40,054 nt of DNA from DASYML01 sp036009045 (GTDB taxonomy: Bacteria > Acidobacteriota > Blastocatellia > Pyrinomonadales > Pyrinomonadaceae), in contig DASYML010000065.1 of NCBI GenBank assembly GCA_036009045.1, forward strand, positions 1 to 40,054, read 5' to 3'. The notes under the pieces were generated by a model that saw only the letters and a list, made by a program, of their open reading frames with translations, was not told where the DNA came from and ran no database searches. Both the position numbers and the translations under genes were made by a program. Of the stretch, positions 26,728 to 34,328 are shown in pieces (positions within the stretch are counted from its first letter, which is position 1; each line of letters starts with the position of its first letter).

Positions 26728-27762
26728 ATGAATGAAGAAACGACACAGCAGGTGAATGAACTGCCGGGCGCGCTGACGCCCTCCGACCGCGCGCAGTTCA
26801 TGCCCGCGATGTCTATCGAACTGGCCGTCGAGCGTTACAACACGATCACGGAGTTTGTCAGTCGAGTGCTCCGGCGCGACGTGGATTATGGCGTCATTCC
26901 GGGGACGGAAAAGCTGACCCTGCTCAAGCCCGGAGCCGAAAAGCTGACCACATTCTTCGGCCTCAGCACTCATTTCCAACTCATCGAACGCATAGAGGAT
27001 TGGACCGGAGACGAGCATCACGGCGAGCCTTTCTTTTATTATCTCTATCGCTGCCAGCTTTTTCGCGGCGACCTCTTGATTGCCGAAGCGGATGGTTCCT
27101 GCAACTCGCGCGAGCAGAAATATCGCTGGCGTGAACAGCAAAGGACCTGCCCTGAGTGCAAGCAAGCGGCCATCATCAAGGGCCGGGAGGAATACGGCGG
27201 CGGCTGGCTGTGCTTTAAGAAGAAGGGCGGTTGCGGCGCAAAGTTCAGTACCGGAGACGCTGCCATTGAAGGCCAGCCGGTGGGCCGCGTTCCCAATCCT
27301 GAAATCGCGGACCAGGTCAACACGATTCAAAAAATGGGCCAGAAAAGAGCTTTGGTGGCCGCGACGCTGATGGCCGTCAATGCTTCCGAATTCTTCACGC
27401 AGGACATGGAAGACATGCTCATCCCGACAGCCGCCGCAGCCGTGGTGACGCCGTCGCCTTCAACTGTTGTCAATTCCTTCTCGGATGAAGAGCGTGTCTC
27501 GGATTCGCGTTCAGGATTGAATCACGGGAGAAACCAGAGTGTTGCTATCGAATCGTCTGGTCCAATTAATCCGCGCGTGGAAGCGTCCGACTTGAGCGTA
27601 GAGATACTGGCCGCCTGTCGCTCTCTGGGAAAGACCGAGGATTATCTGGTTGACTGGCTCGGCAAGAAATATCAGGCGGACAGCATCGCCAGCCTGACCC
27701 CGCTTCAACAGCGCGAAGTGCTCTCCTTTCTGCGCCAGAGAATCGCCACCCAGGCAGCATGA
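26728..27762 (+). CDS. Zinc-ribbon protein of unknown function, phage/recombination-type
   Basis: This 344-residue protein has no function I can name. The N-terminal part (residues 28-200) contains a conserved core: SIELAVERYNTITEFVSRVL, DVDYGVIPGT, LLKPGAEKLTTFFGL, FYYLYRCQLFRGDLLIAEAD. Inside it sits a four-cysteine zinc ribbon (CPECK near 146 and CFKKKGGCG near 168). A closing block IADQVNTIQKMGQKRALVAA, NASEFFTQDMEDM follows. The last 100 residues are variable, with a C-terminal helical segment (LSVEILAACRSLGKTEDYLV). I recall similar cores in phage and mobile-element proteins and in scattered bacterial genomes. With a helicase, a Bax1 nuclease and an exonuclease downstream, a single-strand-binding or annealing role is a fair guess, not a finding. 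Confidence 0.6.
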   Translation: MNEETTQQVNELPGALTPSDRAQFMPAMSIELAVERYNTITEFVSRVLRRDVDYGVIPGTEKLTLLKPGAEKLTTFFGLSTHFQLIERIEDWTGDEHHGEPFFYYLYRCQLFRGDLLIAEADGSCNSREQKYRWREQQRTCPECKQAAIIKGREEYGGGWLCFKKKGGCGAKFSTGDAAIEGQPVGRVPNPEIADQVNTIQKMGQKRALVAATLMAVNASEFFTQDMEDMLIPTAAAAVVTPSPSTVVNSFSDEERVSDSRSGLNHGRNQSVAIESSGPINPRVEASDLSVEILAACRSLGKTEDYLVDWLGKKYQADSIASLTPLQQREVLSFLRQRIATQAA

Positions 27763-27763
27763 A

Positions 27764-27872
27764 AGGCAAGTCGGAAGTAGGAAGGGTGAAGGATGAGAGT
27801 GCGGCTATTCAAGATGAATAGTTCTGCTTTCATCCTTCCGCCTTCCACCTTACCTTTCATCCTTCCTACTTG
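27764..27872. repeat. Palindromic repeat family C, copy C3
   Basis: GGCAAGTCGGAAGTAGGAAG and GGTGAAGGATGAGAGTGCGG are mirrored by GCTTTCATCCTTCCGCCTTC and CATCCTTCCTACTTG. It lies immediately after the zinc-ribbon gene stop. Confidence 0.8.
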
Positions 27873-27905
27873 ATAGTTGCTTTTTGATGTAAGCTTTGTA
27901 GGAGA

Positions 27906-29321
27906 ATGAATTCCACCCAGGTTGTGTTGAGGTTTGAGGCGGGGACGCTGCTTTTGGACGGGGTTGGTCCTGAGAGTAGCGGTGTGCCGTCCGCGTTTCG
28001 TTGGGACGAGCGCGTGATGCGCTGGCGTGCTCCGGCGTGGTCCTATCGCCATGTGGTGAGGGAACTGATTCGCCAGCAGACGCCTTATGAAGACGAGGCG
28101 CGCGCCTATCATCAATTCGACTTTCCCACCAAACTCCTCTTCGAGCCGAGACCTTATCAAGTGGAGTCAATCAACGAGTGGCGCGCGGCTTCGCGTTGCG
28201 GCGTCGTTATCTTGCCGACCGGCGCGGGCAAGAGCCTCGTCGCGCAGATGGCGATTGAACAGACCAAGCGCTCGACGCTGGTCGTCGTCCCGACGATTGA
28301 TTTGATGAACCAGTGGTACGACCTGCTGCTCTCCTGCTTTCAGGCGGAGGTCGGACTCATCGGCGGCGGCTATTACGAGGTCGGCGCGCTGACCGTCACG
28401 ACCTACGCTTCAGCCTTTCGCATGATGGAGCGCCTCGGCAATCAATTCGGCCTGCTCATCTTCGACGAGTGTCATCATCTTCCGAGCAGCGTCTATCGTT
28501 ATGCAGCCGAGATGGCAATCGCGCCTTTTCGTCTCGGCCTGACCGCGACGCCGGAGCGTGCGGACGGCGCGGACGAGAGCCTCGACCGTTTAATTGGTCC
28601 AATAGTCTACCGGCGTGAGGCTCATGACCTCGCTGGCGAATATCTCTCTGACTATCAAATCGTCCGCATCAACGTCCAACTCAGCCCGGAAGAGCGCGCG
28701 ACGTACGAACAGGAGCGCGCGGTCTTCCGAAAATTTTTGCGAGAGCAGCGCATAGACCTGGGCAGCCTGCGCGGGTGGCAGTTGTTCATCATCGCCAGCG
28801 CGCGCAGCGAGGCCGGACGCAGGGCCATGATGGCCTACAGGGAATCAAAGCGCGTCGCCCTCGGCACGGCGGCCAAGCTGCGCGTCCTCGGTGAATTGCT
28901 TCAGCGTCATAAGAGGGAACGCGTGCTCATCTTCACCGCCGAGAACGAGATGGTCTATCGCATCTCCGAGCAGTTTTTGATCCCGGCCATCACACACCAG
29001 ACGGGCATCAAGGAGCGACGCCAGTGGCTCGAAGCGTTCAACGCCGGAGACGTGCTCGCGCTTGCCACCTCCAAGGTCTTGAACGAGGGCGTCAATATCC
29101 CTGCGGCCTCCGTCGCCATCATCCTTTCCGGTTCAGGCTCGCTGCGCGAGCACGTTCAAAGGCTCGGACGCATCCTCCGCAAGCAGCCCGACAAGGAAGC
29201 CATCCTCTACGAAGTGGTGACGCGCGAGACGACAGAAGAAAATATCAGCCAGCGCCGGACGAGCGGCGATCAGTTCCGCGAGACGAGGTTAGAGACGGAA
29301 GAGCAGAGATGGATGAATTAA
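27906..29321 (+). CDS. XPB-like superfamily 2 DNA helicase
   Basis: This 471-residue helicase of the XPB/Rad25 type begins with a short damage-recognition-like domain (residues 1-75: VVLRFEAGTLLLDG, FRWDERVMRWRAPAW). Motif I follows as PTGAGKS (residues 104-110), motif II as D187-E-C-H, and motif III LGLTATPERADG. The second RecA lobe has VLIFTAENEMVYRISEQF, SKVLNEGVNIPAASVAIILS and motif VI QRLGRILRK. XPB unwinds DNA around lesions in archaeal and eukaryotic repair; in archaea its partner nuclease is Bax1, which is encoded by the next gene here. The start is ATG with AGGAG almost touching it (1 base), which is unusual; the start may be a little downstream. Confidence 0.93.
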   Translation: MNSTQVVLRFEAGTLLLDGVGPESSGVPSAFRWDERVMRWRAPAWSYRHVVRELIRQQTPYEDEARAYHQFDFPTKLLFEPRPYQVESINEWRAASRCGVVILPTGAGKSLVAQMAIEQTKRSTLVVVPTIDLMNQWYDLLLSCFQAEVGLIGGGYYEVGALTVTTYASAFRMMERLGNQFGLLIFDECHHLPSSVYRYAAEMAIAPFRLGLTATPERADGADESLDRLIGPIVYRREAHDLAGEYLSDYQIVRINVQLSPEERATYEQERAVFRKFLREQRIDLGSLRGWQLFIIASARSEAGRRAMMAYRESKRVALGTAAKLRVLGELLQRHKRERVLIFTAENEMVYRISEQFLIPAITHQTGIKERRQWLEAFNAGDVLALATSKVLNEGVNIPAASVAIILSGSGSLREHVQRLGRILRKQPDKEAILYEVVTRETTEENISQRRTSGDQFRETRLETEEQRWMN

Positions 29322-29384
29322 GAGTCTGTGGTTGAGAGTTCTGAGTAGTGAGTCAATGTGAGTTGAGTGAGGATGAAAGAAGCG

Positions 29385-29488
29385 TTCACCACCGCAGACA
29401 CAGAGACACAGAGGACACAGAGGACGCACAGAGTTATTGAATCTTATCTCTGTGCTGACTCTGTGCGCTCTGTGTCTGCGGTGGTGAA
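29385..29488. repeat. Palindromic repeat family A, copy A3
   Basis: Perfect 21-bp outer arms (TTCACCACCGCAGACACAGA and complement) enclose tandem ACACAGAGG units. It lies between the helicase and Bax1 genes. The sequence after the right arm includes AACTCAAATTTAAACTGAAC, similar to the flank of A1. Confidence 0.92.
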
Positions 29489-29554
29489 TCTCAATGTCCA
29501 ATTAACTCAAATTTAAACTGAACCACCAGGTTCTGAGTTGAGAGCGATGCGTTT

Positions 29555-30766
29555 ATGTTGACGGCTGACCTGGCACAGAGTTGGCAGCGCGGCGGGCGGA
29601 CGGGGCCGCGTTATATTGATGCGGGCGACGGGGGGTATTTGCAGGACTCTGCGGAGTTGATTCGTCTCTTCAGCGAACACGAGGGACATCCGCACGGTGA
29701 ATTGGACCAGGCGCTCGCGGAGTATGTAGGGGTCGGCACGGATTATAAAATCCTGCGCGGGCTGATTAAGCTTTTAATGGACCGCTGTACCTTTGAGACC
29801 GCCACCGAGACGGACCCTGCGGAAATACGCCGCGTGCTGTTTCTCAAAGCGCGCATGGTTCATCCAATCGTGGGTGATGAGGTGGCACGCGCTGCGGTCG
29901 TCTCGGATGCGGCGCGCGAGCTTGGGTGCGCGCCCGAAGTCGTCCTCGAAGGTCTCTACGCGGACTTGCCGGAGAATCAAAAGCTGGTAGAGTTTGAGCG
30001 ATTGACGGAGAGGGAATTGCTGGACCTTTATAACGTGGCGCAGGCGCAGGCGTTGCTCTATCGCTGCGTGGCGATGAGGCTCATGGTCTTGCCGCAAAGC
30101 TCCGAAGGCTACAGGGAATTATTCAACGCGATTAAGACCTATCGCCTGATTCACACGATCAAGGGCAACTCGCGCGAAGGTTACGAGATACGCCTTGATG
30201 GTCCTGTTTCCATGTTTCATCGTTCGCAGAAATACGGGGTGCAGATGGCGGTTTTTCTGCCCGCGCTCCTGCTTCAAACGGGCTGGCGCATGAGGGCGGA
30301 AATCGCGTTGAAGCCGGGAGCGGGCAGCGCCTTCTTCGAGATGGACAGCGAGCAGAGACAGTTGCGCTCGCACTATTTTCCGGCGATGGGATACCAGAAC
30401 CCCGTGATTGAGAAGCTGGCGGAAAAGTGGGCCGAGTTCGACACACCGTGGACGCTTGAGCCTTCGAGCGAAATAATGGACCTGGGTGAGAGCGCCTTCA
30501 TCCCCGATTTTGTTTTGAGCGGCCCGCAGGGAGAGCAGGTCTACCTGGAAATTCTAGGGTTCTGGACGCCGCAACATCTGCATGAGAGATTGAAAGAGTT
30601 AGAGCGCGCGGGCATCAGGAATTTTATCCTGGCCGCCTGGGAGGAATTGCGCGGGAGCCGCGACCCGCTCGCAAGAATTCCCCCGCGCACCGTCGTCTTC
30701 AAGCGGAACCTGGACCCAGTGATGATCGAATTGATGCTCAATGAGATGATGGACGCGGAGCGTTGA
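29555..30766 (+). CDS. Bax1 (DUF790) nuclease, XPB partner
   Basis: The 403-residue protein matches DUF790, known in archaea as Bax1 (binds archaeal XPB), a structure-specific endonuclease that cuts DNA bubbles opened by XPB. Recognisable blocks are YIDAGDGGYLQDSAELIRLF, VGVGTDYKILRGLIKLLMDR, LYNVAQAQALLYRCVAMRLM, then GPVSMFHRSQKYGVQMAVFL. The C-terminal nuclease site is IPDFVLSG and YLEILGFWTPQHLHERL (D318 and E332, fitting a restriction-nuclease-like core). The helicase gene is 230 bases upstream on the same strand, with repeat A3 between, so the two are a functional pair but may be transcribed separately. Confidence 0.93.
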   Translation: MLTADLAQSWQRGGRTGPRYIDAGDGGYLQDSAELIRLFSEHEGHPHGELDQALAEYVGVGTDYKILRGLIKLLMDRCTFETATETDPAEIRRVLFLKARMVHPIVGDEVARAAVVSDAARELGCAPEVVLEGLYADLPENQKLVEFERLTERELLDLYNVAQAQALLYRCVAMRLMVLPQSSEGYRELFNAIKTYRLIHTIKGNSREGYEIRLDGPVSMFHRSQKYGVQMAVFLPALLLQTGWRMRAEIALKPGAGSAFFEMDSEQRQLRSHYFPAMGYQNPVIEKLAEKWAEFDTPWTLEPSSEIMDLGESAFIPDFVLSGPQGEQVYLEILGFWTPQHLHERLKELERAGIRNFILAAWEELRGSRDPLARIPPRTVVFKRNLDPVMIELMLNEMMDAER

Positions 30767-30768
30767 AT

Positions 30769-31380
30769 GTGAGTCGGAAGTTTAACCCGTCAAATTTTAT
30801 GCATTACAACATCAAACAACTCTATACACCGGCCCTCGAAATTCACGAGTTGAACGAGAGAGCTTTAATCATAGACACGGAGACGATCGGGACCGGGCCG
30901 ACGATAGAGATTATCGAAATCGCGATGGCGGATGAGACGGGCCGTATCATTTATGAATCGCTGGTCCAGCCCGTCTTCAATGCTTTGCCTCCTTTATCCA
31001 AACACCAGCGCTTCGACAGGGCGACGCTTTCGAGCGCGCCGTACTGGACCGACATCTGGCCCGACATCGCCAACCACATAGAGGGCAAACTGCTCGTCGC
31101 CTATAACGCGGCCTTCGACCGTCGCGCGCTGGCGGCGACGCGCTTTCGTTACCAGCACGAATCGCCGGAGAGAGGCTGGCGCTGCGCGATGCAGTTAGTC
31201 AAAAAAGTTATCGGCACGAAGAAATCTTTGACGCTGGAACAGGCTTGCGCGTGTTACGGTCTGCCGGGGGGCAATCATCGCGCCGCGCGAGACGTGTTGG
31301 CGACCTGCGATTTACTCAAGATGCTGGCCTCCGGCGTGGCAGCGTCGGCCCATCCGCGCAGGGATTCCAAAGCAAGCTAA
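30769..31380 (+). CDS. DEDDh 3'-5' exonuclease (DnaQ-like)
   Basis: From GTG 30769 (GGAG 8 bases upstream, just after the Bax1 stop) the product has 203 residues. All five DEDDh active-site residues are visible: D36 and E38 in IIDTETIG, D117 in YNAAFDRRAL, H170 and D175 in GNHRAARDVL. This fold removes nucleotides from 3' ends with two metal ions. ATG 30799 is an alternative start. Tight spacing after bax1 (2 bases) suggests co-translation and a role in the same repair process, for example trimming after incision. It is not the polymerase III proofreading subunit by context. Confidence 0.85.
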   Translation: MSRKFNPSNFMHYNIKQLYTPALEIHELNERALIIDTETIGTGPTIEIIEIAMADETGRIIYESLVQPVFNALPPLSKHQRFDRATLSSAPYWTDIWPDIANHIEGKLLVAYNAAFDRRALAATRFRYQHESPERGWRCAMQLVKKVIGTKKSLTLEQACACYGLPGGNHRAARDVLATCDLLKMLASGVAASAHPRRDSKAS

Positions 31381-31406
31381 AAGAGAGCGCGCCAGAGACA
31401 AGCCGT

Positions 31407-31946
31407 GTGATTCGCTCCGTCTCGTTCGCTCTGCCAGGAAGGCCGCACGCGACCGTCGCGTCGGTCTTCAGGAATGTGGAGAAGCGTGTGCGCCCGCCTG
31501 AGTTATTAACCATCGAGTTGGTCCCGAAGACCTGCTGGTATACAAACGTTCGCTCGAATGTTTCAAAGGCGGAATGGGAGCGGCTGAAGAAGATGGTCTC
31601 GGCCCGCGCGGGACACGTCTGCGAGATTTGCGGCGGCAGGGGCCGCAAGTGGCCCGTCGAGTGTCACGAGGTTTTCGCTTACGATGACGAGCGGCATGTC
31701 CAGAAGTTGGTCAGGCTCATTGCGCTCTGCCCCGCGTGCCATGAGGTCAAGCACATAGGACTGGCCGGTGCGCGTGGAAAAAGGGCCGCCGCGACGGCGC
31801 ATCTCGCGAGGGTCAATCACTGGTCGAAGGAAGATGCCGAATTATACATCGAAGCCTGTTTTGAAATATGGTATAGACGCAGTTGCCACGAGTGGGAGTT
31901 GGACCTCTCATATTTGGACCAGTTGCGGGTTGAACCGAAAGGTTGA
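31407..31946 (+). CDS. HNH-type zinc-containing endonuclease-like protein
   Basis: This product, about 180 residues long, has an HNH-like core: two zinc pairs (CEICGGRGRKWP and LCPACHEVKH) flank the histidine block VECHEVFAYDDERHVQKLVR. Flanking sequences are PPELLTIELVPKTCWYTNVR and ARVNHWSKEDAELYIEACFE. The start is uncertain: GTG 31407 is chosen because the upstream frame overlaps the exonuclease gene and is arginine-rich shadow sequence. The family is seen in many bacteria, often annotated simply as HNH endonuclease. It closes the helicase-Bax1-exonuclease group on the same strand, 26 bases after the exonuclease stop. Confidence 0.75.
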   Translation: MIRSVSFALPGRPHATVASVFRNVEKRVRPPELLTIELVPKTCWYTNVRSNVSKAEWERLKKMVSARAGHVCEICGGRGRKWPVECHEVFAYDDERHVQKLVRLIALCPACHEVKHIGLAGARGKRAAATAHLARVNHWSKEDAELYIEACFEIWYRRSCHEWELDLSYLDQLRVEPKG

Positions 31947-32001
31947 AGAATTTATGCGATCCTACATATCGCTTCTCGATTGAGCGTCAGGTTAAGTATC
32001 A

Positions 32002-32099
32002 ATTCACCACCGCAGACACAGAGCGCACAGAGTCAGCACAGAGAACAGCATTCAACTCTCTGTGCTGACTCTGTGTCCTCTGTGTCTGCGGTGGTGAAT
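32002..32099. repeat. Palindromic repeat family A, copy A4
   Basis: Perfect 22-bp outer arms (ATTCACCACCGCAGACACAG and complement) surround inner GCACAGAGTCAGCACAGAG/CTCTGTGCTGACTCTGTG arms, so almost the whole element folds. It separates the HNH gene from cystathionine beta-synthase. Confidence 0.93.
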
Positions 32100-32211
32100 C
32101 TTTATCCGGCCTACCTTCGATTGAGAATTAATCTAAAATAGATGAAAATTCATATATCTAATTGCATCCTGAGTTTTTAAGTTCCGCGATTTTGCAGAAG
32201 AGAAAACTGTT

Positions 32212-33588
32212 ATGGAATATTATCAAAACATACTGGGCCTGATTGGACGGACTCCGCTGGTCAAACTCAACCGGCTCACACATGGCATCAAGGCGACGGT
32301 GCTCGCCAAGATGGAGAGCCATAATCCCGGCGGCTCCGTCAAAGACCGTATCGGCCTGGCGATGATAGAGGCAGCCGAGCAGGCTGGCACGCTCAAGCCC
32401 GGCGGCACAATCGTCGAGGCCACCTCCGGCAATACGGGCATCGGGCTGGCCTTAGCGGCGGCTGTCAAAGGCTATCGCTGTATCTTCGTCATGACGGATA
32501 AATCTTCCGTGGAAAAGGTCCGTTATCTCAAGGCGCTCGGCGCGGATGTCGTCGTCACGCCCGTCACGGCCAAGCCCGGAACCCCAGACCACTATGTTGA
32601 GACGGCCAAGCGCATCGCGGGGGAAACTCCAAACTCATTTTACCCAGATCAGTATTCGCACCCCGCCAACCCCGAAGCGCATTACAGGACCACTGGACCA
32701 GAAATATGGGAGCAGACCGAAGGCAAGATTACGCACTTCGTCGCCGGACTCGGCACCGGCGGGAGCATCTCCGGGACCGGGCGTTATCTCAAGGAAAAGA
32801 ATCCTCACGTCAAGGTCATCGGCGCTGACCCGTACGGCTCTATTTTCAAGACGTACAAGGAGACGGGGCAACTGATAGAGGTCACGCCCTATCTGATCGA
32901 GGGCATAGGCCAACAGGTCGTGCCCGAGAATGTCCAACTCAAGTACGTGGATGAGGTCGTCAATATCACTGACCGCGAATCGTTCGAGTTGTCCAGGCAG
33001 TTGGGACGCGTCGAGGGCATCTTCTGCGGCGGCTCGACGGGGACCAACCTGGGGGCCGCGCTCCGCGTCGCGCGTAATCTGGACGAGAACGGCATCGTCG
33101 TCTTCATCGTCTGCGACACGGGCGAACGCTATCTGAGCAAGCATCACTCGGATGAATGGATGAAGGAGAAGCGGCTGCTTGAGCCGCAAAAGATTACCGC
33201 CGGTTTGATTAACGAGACGAAGGCGGACCACGCCCCGCGTTCCCTGGTGGCAGCCGCGCCCGAAGATCGCGTGGCGGCTGTGCTGGCGAAGATGGATGAA
33301 CTCGGCCTGACCTATATCCCCGTGCTGGAAGACGGGCGTTCGATTGGGTCTCTGCGCGAAGGCAGGGTGCTGGCAAAAGTCCTCGGCAATCGAGACTTAC
33401 TGGAAGCGCCCGTCAGCGACATCATGGAAGCGAGTTTCCCACTGGTTGATGTGGACGCGAGCGCGGGCGACGTGACGCGAGAATTACAGTCAAGCCCCGT
33501 CATCCTCGTCGAAGAATACGGACGCATCACAGGCATCATCACGCGCCACGACGTGCTTGACATGCCCACGTACGGCGCACGCTGGTAA
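32212..33588 (+). CDS. Cystathionine beta-synthase
   Basis: This 458-residue PLP enzyme joins serine and homocysteine to cystathionine in reverse transsulfuration. The cofactor lysine is K44 in NPGGSVKDR; TSGNTGIG (about 71-78) holds the substrate carboxylate and GLGTGGSISGT the PLP phosphate. The catalytic part (1-330) is followed by a pair of CBS domains (about 345-458: VAAVLAKMDELGLTYIPVLE, ILVEEYGRITGIITRHDVLD), which in human CBS bind S-adenosylmethionine. This domain layout favours CBS over plain cysteine synthase. No heme-binding N-terminal extension is present. It is a single gene preceded by an AT-rich upstream region. Confidence 0.9.
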   Translation: MEYYQNILGLIGRTPLVKLNRLTHGIKATVLAKMESHNPGGSVKDRIGLAMIEAAEQAGTLKPGGTIVEATSGNTGIGLALAAAVKGYRCIFVMTDKSSVEKVRYLKALGADVVVTPVTAKPGTPDHYVETAKRIAGETPNSFYPDQYSHPANPEAHYRTTGPEIWEQTEGKITHFVAGLGTGGSISGTGRYLKEKNPHVKVIGADPYGSIFKTYKETGQLIEVTPYLIEGIGQQVVPENVQLKYVDEVVNITDRESFELSRQLGRVEGIFCGGSTGTNLGAALRVARNLDENGIVVFIVCDTGERYLSKHHSDEWMKEKRLLEPQKITAGLINETKADHAPRSLVAAAPEDRVAAVLAKMDELGLTYIPVLEDGRSIGSLREGRVLAKVLGNRDLLEAPVSDIMEASFPLVDVDASAGDVTRELQSSPVILVEEYGRITGIITRHDVLDMPTYGARW

Positions 33589-33673
33589 ACTAACAGAGCG
33601 AACGTTGTGTGCCTTTGATAGCCCTGTCTGTTCAAAACAGAATTATAGCGAGCAGCAGTTGAGTGTGACTTTC

Positions 33674-33714
33674 TTCTTTGCATCTGCTTTGCGCCTTTGC
33701 GCCTTTGCGTGAGA
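33674..33714. repeat. Half copy of repeat family E (E2)
   Basis: TTTGCATCTGCTTTGCGCCT followed by TTGCGCCTTTGCGTGA is like one arm of E1 at 5264-5371. The matching arm is absent, so it is a remnant. Confidence 0.6.
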
Positions 33715-33781
33715 TTCTTTCTCTCTCATTAAAAGATGCACGCAAATCAAACCCGCTGTAATTGGTCCAGAGAGTTTGAGA

Positions 33782-34207
33782 ATGTTCAGTTCGCTAAGAT
33801 TCCAAAAACTGCATGAGTCGGCGACCCTGCCGACGAGGGGCAGCCGGTGCGCCGCCGGGCTGGACCTTTATTCCGTGGAAGGCTTGACGATTCGTGCGGG
33901 CCAGCGCGCGGTTGTCGGGACGGGTCTCTCCGTGGCTATTCCCGAAGGCTTCTACGGTCGCGTCGCGCCGCGTTCCGGGCTGGCGATAGAGCACGGGCTG
34001 GACGTGCTGGCCGGAGTGATTGACAGCGATTATCGCGGCGAGATTAGATGTGCGCTCATCAATCACGGGAGCGAGCCTGTCTCGATTCAAGTGGGCCAAC
34101 GCGTGGCCCAACTCATCATCGAGGTCATCGCCACGCCTGAGCCGGACTGGGCCGATAATCTGGAAGAGACGGCGCGCGGCGCGGGCGGCTTCGGCAGTAC
34201 AGGGTAG
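33782..34207 (+). CDS. dut: dUTP diphosphatase (dUTPase)
   Basis: This trimeric dUTPase of 141 residues hydrolyses dUTP to dUMP, keeping uracil out of DNA and supplying thymidylate synthesis. The five motifs are visible: AAGLDLYSVE (motif 1), PRSGLAIEHG (2), GVIDSDYRGEIRCALINHG (3), GQRVAQLII (4) and RGAGGFGSTG (5, glycine-rich tail). ATG 33782 is used; a TTG two codons earlier is possible. It ends 7 bases before repeat B2. Confidence 0.95.
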   Translation: MFSSLRFQKLHESATLPTRGSRCAAGLDLYSVEGLTIRAGQRAVVGTGLSVAIPEGFYGRVAPRSGLAIEHGLDVLAGVIDSDYRGEIRCALINHGSEPVSIQVGQRVAQLIIEVIATPEPDWADNLEETARGAGGFGSTG

Positions 34208-34213
34208 AAAAGC

Positions 34214-34325
34214 AATGCGGATTGTGGATTGCGGATTGCGGATTGCGGAATTAAGAAAGAGAGATGATTCAACTTCAATAGCCCATCTTTCATCAATCCA
34301 CAATCCGCAATCCACAATCCGCATT
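34214..34325. repeat. Palindromic repeat family B, copy B2
   Basis: The left arm AATGCGGATTGTGGATTGCG continues GATTGCGGATTG. The right arm is its 32-base complement with one mismatch and ends CAATCCGCATT. The loop is about 48 bases. It lies between dut and the convergent ATP-grasp gene. Confidence 0.93.
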
Positions 34326-34328
34326 ACT

